A stretch of DNA of 12,899 bases from contig PWGY01000147.1 in the NCBI GenBank assembly GCA_003554665.1, positions 1 through 12,899 of the forward strand, given 5' to 3'. Of this stretch, positions 7,340 to 12,899 are shown in pieces. A program made the position numbers and the translations under genes. The notes under the pieces were generated by a model that did no database searches, had not been told where the DNA came from, and saw only the letters and a list, made by a program, of their open reading frames with translations. The stretch's first letter is position 1. Each line of letters begins with the position of its first letter. This DNA is from Bacteroidales bacterium (GTDB lineage Bacteria > Bacteroidota > Bacteroidia > Bacteroidales > UBA7960).

Positions 7340-7371
7340 CAAATATAGAATAATTTTTTTCAACTCTCAAA
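7340..7371 (-). promoter_or_regulatory. Promoter of the sigma-factor gene
   Basis: On the minus strand, TTTG (7371-7368), 20 bases, then TATATTTG (7347-7340) is a full match to the Bacteroidota promoter consensus TTTG / TAnnTTTG. It sits just downstream of the acyl-CoA ligase stop, so the sigma gene need not rely on read-through. The implied leader is about 100 bases long. Confidence 0.75.
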
Positions 7372-7390
7372 TAAACGATGGGAAAAAATA

Positions 7391-9052
7391 TTAGCGGTTC
7401 ATCGTGTATAAAAAGCGTTTAATGCTTTTCTTGGGTGTTTTTTCGAACTCCTCGGGAACAATTTTAATCCGGGAAATATGCATGTAGATCGGAATGCTGT
7501 CATTGAGATCAGCTTTGTACTGTTTAAGTATTTGGTTCAGGCCTGATTCAGTGATGCCCTCCTGATCGATTTGTTCATAATCCGGGTAAACCAATGCTTC
7601 AAGTTTGCCTTCTTTGTCAACAACCAATGATTCCTGGATAAAAGGTTTATTGTTCAATTTAGCTTCTATCTCTTCCGGATAAATATTCTGGCCGGAAGGG
7701 CCAAGAATCATGCTTTTGCTTCGGCCTTTGATATAAAGGTAGTTGTCCTGATCAAGCAACCCGAGATCGCCTGTGTGCATCCATCCTTGGTCATCCAGCG
7801 CAGTCATGGTCGCTTCCTGGTTTTTGTAATATCCTGCCATGACGTTTTCTCCCCTGACCAGAATTTCACCCACAATATTACGAGGGTCAGGGCTGTCTAT
7901 TTTAGCCTCAAGTGTATCCACCACTTTGCCGGAAGCACCAACTTTGGTTTTTCTCCAGTTGGCGTAACTGATCAACGGGCCGCATTCTGTCATCCCATAA
8001 CCAATGGAGTAGGGGAACCCGATCCTGTGCAGAAACAGTTCCACTTCTTTGTTGAGTGGGGCGCCCCCGATAACCACTTCATGGAAGTTGCCTCCGAATA
8101 CATTCACCAACTTGCTTTTGATTTTATTATAAATGATGCGGTTCAGCACTGGTGTATTCATCAGTGCCTTCATGTGCGGCTTTTGTATGGCAGGCAATAT
8201 CTGCTTTTTATAAATTTTTTCAATTATAAGGGGAACGGCCAGCACGAGCCGTGGCCGGATCTTTCTGAAAGCCTCCAGAATAACCTGCGGAGATGGTGTT
8301 TTGGTAAGCAGGGTAATATTGCACCCGAGTGTGAAGGGCCATAAGAACTCAAAAGCGCAACCGTAGGCATGGGCAAGCGGAAGGAAGGAAACAATGGCGT
8401 CACCCGGATCAAGCGGCATGTTGTTGTTTGCGTATATGACATTAGCCACCAGGCTGTTATGTTTTAGCATGACTCCTTTGGTGAAACCGGTTGTACCTGA
8501 GGTATAACTGATTACTGCCAGTTCGTCATTGGAAATATCAGGAAAGTTTAAATTGTCTGACTGAACCCCGAATGGATATTTTTTCTGATAAATGTTTTCC
8601 ACTTCTTCAGCCTTGCCGCTCAGTGGGTGATCCTCATTCTCAGACAGAATGGAAAAATCATTCAGGGAAACAACCCCCAGCACGCCCTTCATTTTTTCCA
8701 TGTCAAGGGAGTCAAAGAGTGTGTCGGATGCAAGCAGCAGTTTTGATTCAGAATGGGTTACGATATGGTGAATGTCATTGGGCTTGAAATCAGGAAGAAT
8801 AGGCACTACCACCGCACCGTAAGTAACCACGGCAAGATAGGAAATGCCCCATTTGGCGGAGTTTTTACCCAGCAAGGATATTTTATCCCCTTTTTTGATT
8901 CCGTAAGCTTCAAAGCGTGTGTGCAAATGGATGATGTGACCGGCAACTTCACTGTATTTGTAACTATTTCCGCGATAGTCGGCCAGTGCCTGGTTTTTCC
9001 AGTTGTTCCGGATCGCTTTCCGGATAATACCGGTAAGGGTTTCCTGCATCAT
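7391..9052 (-). CDS. AMP-forming acyl-CoA ligase (probable long-chain fatty acid--CoA ligase)
   Basis: This 553-residue member of the ANL adenylate-forming superfamily probably activates fatty acids to acyl-CoA through an acyl-AMP intermediate, at the cytoplasmic membrane face. The phosphate-binding loop YTSGTTGFTKG starts at Tyr183. The A5 motif YGMTECGP is at 352-359. The hinge/A8 region reads HTGDLG, then GRSKSMILGPSGQNIYPEEIE. The C-terminal domain ends in EKTPKKSIKRFLY. Oddities: the usual Asp after GRxK in A8 is Ser, and the expected A10 catalytic Lys aligns with Ser543, flanked by Lys541, Lys542 and Lys545. Two adjacent ATGs can start it (9052 or 9049). A promoter and a 16-bp palindrome lie upstream, in the gap shared with divergent uvrA. 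The acyl substrate length is not determined by what I can see. Confidence 0.9.
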   Translation of the reverse strand: MMQETLTGIIRKAIRNNWKNQALADYRGNSYKYSEVAGHIIHLHTRFEAYGIKKGDKISLLGKNSAKWGISYLAVVTYGAVVVPILPDFKPNDIHHIVTHSESKLLLASDTLFDSLDMEKMKGVLGVVSLNDFSILSENEDHPLSGKAEEVENIYQKKYPFGVQSDNLNFPDISNDELAVISYTSGTTGFTKGVMLKHNSLVANVIYANNNMPLDPGDAIVSFLPLAHAYGCAFEFLWPFTLGCNITLLTKTPSPQVILEAFRKIRPRLVLAVPLIIEKIYKKQILPAIQKPHMKALMNTPVLNRIIYNKIKSKLVNVFGGNFHEVVIGGAPLNKEVELFLHRIGFPYSIGYGMTECGPLISYANWRKTKVGASGKVVDTLEAKIDSPDPRNIVGEILVRGENVMAGYYKNQEATMTALDDQGWMHTGDLGLLDQDNYLYIKGRSKSMILGPSGQNIYPEEIEAKLNNKPFIQESLVVDKEGKLEALVYPDYEQIDQEGITESGLNQILKQYKADLNDSIPIYMHISRIKIVPEEFEKTPKKSIKRFLYTMNR

Positions 9053-9072
9053 AACGTCAAGCTTTTTTGGAA

Positions 9073-9088
9073 TAAAACGATCGTTTTA
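9073..9088. promoter_or_regulatory. Perfect 16-bp palindrome, candidate operator of the acyl-CoA ligase
   Basis: TAAAACGATCGTTTTA is a perfect inverted repeat with no spacer. It lies between the ligase promoter (-7 box at 9111-9118) and the ligase ATG at 9052, in the untranslated leader. The size, symmetry and position suit a site for a dimeric repressor such as a TetR-type regulator of fatty-acid genes, but no such regulator gene is in the window. Confidence 0.5.
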
Positions 9089-9110
9089 GTTTGTTTGCTT
9101 GTGCAATGTA

Positions 9111-9142
9111 CGAATTTATGATTAATAATGACGAAAGGCAAA
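9111..9142 (-). promoter_or_regulatory. Promoter of the acyl-CoA ligase gene
   Basis: On the minus strand, TTTG (9142-9139), 20 bases, then TAAATTCG (9118-9111) matches TTTG / TAnnTTTG at all but one fixed position. The spacing equals that of the sigma-factor promoter. The predicted start leaves a leader of about 50 bases that contains the 16-bp palindrome. Confidence 0.55.
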
Positions 9143-9176
9143 TGGCTCCCTGAAGGGGCTGCCGGTAAATTAATTG

Positions 9177-9184
9177 TAACTTTG
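9177..9184 (+). promoter_or_regulatory. Promoter -7 box of uvrA
   Basis: TAACTTTG is an exact match to TAnnTTTG, 29 bases before the uvrA ATG, giving a short leader of about 20 bases. No TTTG is seen at the expected -33 position. No SOS-type operator is recognisable here. Confidence 0.5.
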
Positions 9185-9213
9185 CAGATTCTGTTAATTA
9201 TCAGCCTGCCTGT

Positions 9214-12027
9214 ATGAATATTGATCGTCTTGACAGCAAATCATGGATTCTCATAAAAGGAGCACGGGTGCACAACCTGAAGGGTGTGGATGTGGCTATT
9301 GCCCGCAACCGTTTGGTGGTAATTACCGGCTTATCGGGTTCAGGGAAGTCTTCCCTGGCTTTTGATACCCTGTACTCTGAGGGGCAGCGACGCTATGTGG
9401 AAAGCCTGAGTGCTTATGCAAGGCAGTTTCTGGGTCGCATGCACAAGCCTGAAGTCGATTACATCAGGGGGATTGCACCGGCCATTGCCATTGAACAACG
9501 CGTCAATACCCGAAATCCGCGTTCCACTGTGGGGACATCCACAGAAGTGTATGATTACCTTAAGTTGTTGTATGCGCGCATCGGCAAAACATACTCTCCC
9601 GTTTCGGGTCAGTTGGTGCAGCGTGACACAGTTGGGGATGTGGTCAACCATTGCCTGTCTTTGCCCGGGGGAACCATGGTAATGCTGACTGCCCCCCTGG
9701 TCGGATTTGAAGATCGCACCAAAGAACAACAGCTTTCAGTATTGCTTCAGCAGGGCTTTACAAGGGTGATCGCCGGCGATCGTGTGGAACGCATTGAATC
9801 CCTTCTGGAGTCTGGTGGTGAAGAAACGGTGTCATCGATTGTCATTGACCGTTTTTCTGTAGACCCATCTGATGATGAGTTGCGGGCAAGGGTGGCTGAT
9901 TCGGTGCAGACTGCTTTTTATGAGGGACGGGGTGCCTGTCGCCTGCACTATAAATTACTGGATGAGGAAGAACTGACGGATTTCTCCAATCGCTTTGAAC
10001 GAGACGGAATCAGTTTCGAAAAACCTTCAGTGAACTTTTTTGCCTTTAACAATCCTTATGGTGCATGCAGGACCTGTGAAGGCTTTGGAAGTATTATCGG
10101 CATTGACCCTGACCTGGTGATACCCAACAAGCGTCTGTCAGTCTATGAAGATGCCATTGCCTCTTGGCGCGGGGAAAAAATGGGTTGGTGGAAAGAGCAG
10201 TTGATTGCCCACGCCTATAAGTTTAATTTCCCGATCCATAAACCAATCAGGGAACTAACTGATGCACAGTGGGATTTGCTGTGGACGGGCAATCGTTATT
10301 TTAAAGGGTTAAATGATTTCTTCAAAATGGTGGAGGAGAACACCTACAAGATTCAGTACCGGGTGATGCTCTCCCGGTATCGCGGGAAGCGGCAATGTCC
10401 TGACTGTAAGGGTACCAGGCTCAGGAAGGATGCCGGTTATGTTAAGGTTGCCGATCACTCCATTACCGAACTTGTTCTTATGCCACTGGATCGTCTGCAG
10501 GAATTCTTTAAAAGTATTTCGCTCAATGAGGAAGAGGAGGCTGTGTCCGGACGTTTGCTTTTTGAGATTACCAACAGACTGAATTACCTGAACGATGTGG
10601 GGCTCGGATACCTGACACTCAACCGGTTGTCCAATACCTTGTCAGGCGGGGAGTCGCAGCGGATCAATCTGGCAACTTCACTGGGAAGCAGTCTTGTAGG
10701 ATCCATGTACATTCTGGATGAACCAAGCATTGGACTTCATCAGCGGGACAACGATCGCCTGATTGGTGTGATGAAAAAATTGCGAGACATGGGTAATACA
10801 GTGATCGTGGTGGAGCATGATGAAGATATCATCAGGGCTGCAGACCAGATCATTGATATTGGTCCGCTGGCCGGCACACATGGCGGACGAATTGTTTTTC
10901 AGGGAGATTGCAATGCCCTTCTTGCTCAAAAGGACAGCCTTACGGCCCAATACCTTAACGGTGAAAAGAAGATTTGCCTGCCGGAACGTCGCAGACCCTG
11001 GAAGGAATATATCAGGCTTCAGGGAGTACAGCAGCACAACCTGAAAGGTTTTGATGTAAAAATACCCCTCAGGGTGATGACTGTGGTAACCGGGGTCAGC
11101 GGCTCGGGAAAGAGTACTTTGGTAAAAAATATCCTGTATCCGGCCCTGAAGAAACATTACGGGGGGTATGGTGACCGGACAGGTGTTTTTGACGGCCTGG
11201 ATGGGGATATGGACAGCCTCAACAATGTGGAATACATTGACCAGAACCCCATAGGCAAATCATCCCGATCCAATCCGGTTACCTATCTAAAGGCTTACGA
11301 TGAGATGCGGCAACTTTTTGCTGCACAACCCCTTGCCAAAACCCGGGGATACAAACCCGGTTATTTTTCATTTAATGTGGAGGGAGGCCGCTGCCCGGAA
11401 TGTGAAGGAGAAGGATCCGTGAAGATCGAGATGCAGTTTATGGCGGATATCGTGCTGGACTGTGAGATCTGTAAAGGAAGCCGCTTTAAGGATGAGATTC
11501 TTGATGTGACTTTTTTGGGCAAAAATATTGGAGATCTGCTTGAAATGACCGTGGATGATGCCATTGGATTTTTTGCTTCGGCAAAGGACTGCGGGGCGAT
11601 TTGCCGCCGGATTGCTGATCGTCTGCAACCTCTGGCGGATGTGGGGCTCGGGTACGTCCGGCTCGGGCAGCCATCCAGCACCCTGAGCGGGGGAGAAGCC
11701 CAGCGCATCAAATTGGCCGCTTTTCTTACCAAAGGGATCAGCGCAGATAAAACCCTGTTTATCTTTGATGAACCCACAACCGGACTTCACTTTCATGACA
11801 TTGATAAGCTCCTGCTTGCTTTCAACGCCTTGCTTGACAATGGCCATTCGCTGGTGGTTATTGAGCATAATCCGGAGGTGATCAAAAGCGCTGACTGGGT
11901 TATTGATCTCGGACCTGACGGCGGGGACCAGGGGGGAGAACTTGTGTTTGAAGGCACTCCTGAGAAACTGGTCCAATGCACCGCTTCTGTGACCGGTAAC
12001 TACCTTAAAGGCAAGGTAAATGCATAA
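9214..12027 (+). CDS. uvrA: Excinuclease ABC subunit A (UvrA)
   Basis: This 937-residue damage-recognition ATPase of nucleotide excision repair acts as a dimer and loads UvrB on damaged DNA. It has two ABC ATPase modules. The first has Walker A GLSGSGKS at 39-46, signature LSGGE at 476-480, then Walker B ILDEPSIGLH. The second has Walker A GVSGSGKS at 627-634, signature LSGGE at 824-828, then Walker B IFDEPTTGLH. The C-terminal zinc module is complete (Cys727, Cys730, Cys750, Cys753), and the N-terminal module keeps CxxC pairs at 285/288 and 395/398. Odd: the CPxC pair that usually precedes LFSFNNP in UvrA is missing here, with NRFERDGISFEKPS in its place. I recall this as common in Bacteroidota UvrA. 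The gene is divergent from the acyl-CoA ligase and convergent with an aminotransferase. Length is normal. Confidence 0.97.
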   Translation: MNIDRLDSKSWILIKGARVHNLKGVDVAIARNRLVVITGLSGSGKSSLAFDTLYSEGQRRYVESLSAYARQFLGRMHKPEVDYIRGIAPAIAIEQRVNTRNPRSTVGTSTEVYDYLKLLYARIGKTYSPVSGQLVQRDTVGDVVNHCLSLPGGTMVMLTAPLVGFEDRTKEQQLSVLLQQGFTRVIAGDRVERIESLLESGGEETVSSIVIDRFSVDPSDDELRARVADSVQTAFYEGRGACRLHYKLLDEEELTDFSNRFERDGISFEKPSVNFFAFNNPYGACRTCEGFGSIIGIDPDLVIPNKRLSVYEDAIASWRGEKMGWWKEQLIAHAYKFNFPIHKPIRELTDAQWDLLWTGNRYFKGLNDFFKMVEENTYKIQYRVMLSRYRGKRQCPDCKGTRLRKDAGYVKVADHSITELVLMPLDRLQEFFKSISLNEEEEAVSGRLLFEITNRLNYLNDVGLGYLTLNRLSNTLSGGESQRINLATSLGSSLVGSMYILDEPSIGLHQRDNDRLIGVMKKLRDMGNTVIVVEHDEDIIRAADQIIDIGPLAGTHGGRIVFQGDCNALLAQKDSLTAQYLNGEKKICLPERRRPWKEYIRLQGVQQHNLKGFDVKIPLRVMTVVTGVSGSGKSTLVKNILYPALKKHYGGYGDRTGVFDGLDGDMDSLNNVEYIDQNPIGKSSRSNPVTYLKAYDEMRQLFAAQPLAKTRGYKPGYFSFNVEGGRCPECEGEGSVKIEMQFMADIVLDCEICKGSRFKDEILDVTFLGKNIGDLLEMTVDDAIGFFASAKDCGAICRRIADRLQPLADVGLGYVRLGQPSSTLSGGEAQRIKLAAFLTKGISADKTLFIFDEPTTGLHFHDIDKLLLAFNALLDNGHSLVVIEHNPEVIKSADWVIDLGPDGGDQGGELVFEGTPEKLVQCTASVTGNYLKGKVNA

Positions 12028-12062
12028 AAAAAGCCGGAGACGGCCTGAAACCGGATCCGGCT
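12026..12062 (-). terminator. Intrinsic terminator of the aminotransferase gene
   Basis: Read on the minus strand, AGCCGGA (12062-12056) pairs perfectly with TCCGGCT (12038-12032) around a 17-base loop. It is followed by a run of seven T residues ending in the uvrA stop codon. On the plus strand the hairpin has no T-tract after it, so it would mainly stop the aminotransferase transcript, although its stem could also end uvrA messages. Confidence 0.75.
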
Positions 12063-12085
12063 GATATTGACGGGTCAATTATACG

Positions 12086-12899
12086 CTACTTTCGACCGGG
12101 GTACACCTTAAGCGCTTCTTCAATGCATTTCATGGCTTTTTTCAGATTCTCCACATTCAACACATAGGAGATGCGTACCTCCTGTTTCCCGGCGCCGGGG
12201 GTTGCATAAAACCCGGTGGCCGGTGCCAGCATGACTGTCTGACCCTCGTAGTCGAACTCTTCCAGTAACCACTGGCAAAACTTGTCACTGTCGTCGATCG
12301 GGAGACTGGGGGCAACGTAAAACGCTCCTTTCGGGGTCGGGCAAATAACCCCTTCCATTTTGCTCATCGCCTCTACCACCGTATTTCTTCTTGCCAGGTA
12401 CTCGTTGATGATTTCATCAAAGTAACTGTCGGGTGTTTCCATGGCTGCTTCGGCGGCAATCTGACCCAGTGATGGAGGACTGAGGCGGGCCTGGGCAAAT
12501 TTCATGGCTGTCTGCATTACTTCCTTGTTTTTTGAAACCAGCGCACCGATACGGATTCCGCATGCACTGTAGCGTTTACTGACTGAGTCAAAAAGTACCA
12601 CATTGTTTTCAATGCCTTCAAGGTTCATCACAGAATGGTGGGAGTGCCCGTCATAACAGAACTCACGGTACACTTCATCGGCAAACAGGAAAAGATCATG
12701 TTTTTTTACAATTTTCCTCAACCCCTCCAGTTCCTCCTTGCTGTACAGGTAACCTGTTGGGTTGTTCGGGTTGCAGATCATGATCGCCTTCGTCTTCGGA
12801 GTGATTGCTTCCTCAAAATCCTCAATGGGAGGGAGGGCGAAGCCGCTTTCGATGGTCGAGGTAATGGGCTTGATCTTTACACCCGCACTGGTGGCAAAG
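12086..12899 (-). CDS. PLP-dependent class I/II aminotransferase (partial, N-terminus outside the window)
   Basis: The last 270 residues of a fold-type I aminotransferase are present. The frame is open to the right edge, beginning FATSAGVKIKPITS, so roughly 125 N-terminal residues are missing if it has the usual length near 400. Family hallmarks in order are NPNNPTG (binds the cofactor ring and substrate), FADEVYREF with the Asp and Tyr that contact PLP, and SVSKRYSACGIRIG, whose Lys (codon 12575-12577) forms the Schiff base. EVRISYVL follows, with the Arg that binds the substrate carboxylate. It resembles bacterial AspC-like enzymes, but the amino-acid specificity is not clear. The first Met in view (12781) is internal and not the start. 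A terminator lies 23 bp past the stop. Confidence 0.93.
   Translation of the reverse strand, partial: FATSAGVKIKPITSTIESGFALPPIEDFEEAITPKTKAIMICNPNNPTGYLYSKEELEGLRKIVKKHDLFLFADEVYREFCYDGHSHHSVMNLEGIENNVVLFDSVSKRYSACGIRIGALVSKNKEVMQTAMKFAQARLSPPSLGQIAAEAAMETPDSYFDEIINEYLARRNTVVEAMSKMEGVICPTPKGAFYVAPSLPIDDSDKFCQWLLEEFDYEGQTVMLAPATGFYATPGAGKQEVRISYVLNVENLKKAMKCIEEALKVYPGRK

Noticed and set aside
1..12899. CRISPR arrays, insertion sequences, phage genes, toxin-antitoxin or defence modules
   Set aside because: No regularly spaced repeats, transposase or integrase motifs or related genes were seen. Nearly all the sequence is covered by ordinary metabolic, repair and regulatory genes.

Overview
The window looks like an ordinary chromosomal, mostly housekeeping stretch from a member of the Bacteroidota. 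Three things suggest this. Several genes carry promoters of the phylum's own type (TTTG, about 20 bp, then TAnnTTTG). Most starts lack a strong Shine-Dalgarno sequence. Several proteins (the DPP IV-like S9 peptidase, the small sigma-70 factor, and UvrA without the usual first CxxC pair) resemble what I remember of Bacteroidota families. I cannot name a genus from the sequence alone. I saw no phage, transposon, CRISPR array or recognisable defence system.

Layout, left to right. (1) Two tandem leucine tRNAs with GAG and CAG anticodons sit behind a TAGTTTTG promoter box and end at a clear intrinsic terminator. (2) A non-coding gap of about 250 bp holds an imperfect 47-bp tandem repeat. (3) A secreted S9 serine peptidase is followed on the same strand by a two-domain phosphohexomutase. 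(4) The mutase meets a small membrane-protein gene head-on, with only two bases between their stop codons. (5) That membrane-protein gene lies 12 bp downstream of murB (peptidoglycan precursor synthesis) and probably shares its transcript. (6) Further right on the minus strand are a sigma-70-family (ECF-like) regulator and an AMP-forming acyl-CoA ligase, each with its own promoter. (7) uvrA (nucleotide excision repair) diverges from the ligase. (8) uvrA converges on a PLP-dependent aminotransferase that runs off the right edge.

The genes do not form one pathway. The likely transcription units are the tRNA pair, peptidase plus mutase (possible), murB plus the membrane protein, and single-gene units for the sigma factor, ligase, uvrA and aminotransferase.

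The most interesting signals are regulatory or local. The sigma-factor and murB promoters share the 12-mer TTTGCCTGACTG at the -7 box and start site. A perfect 16-bp palindrome lies between the ligase promoter and its start codon. The 47-bp repeats follow the tRNA terminator. The ligase has a Ser where the family's A10 catalytic Lys is expected. The peptidase carries a very acidic insertion. I did not find convincing evidence of a new multigene system.
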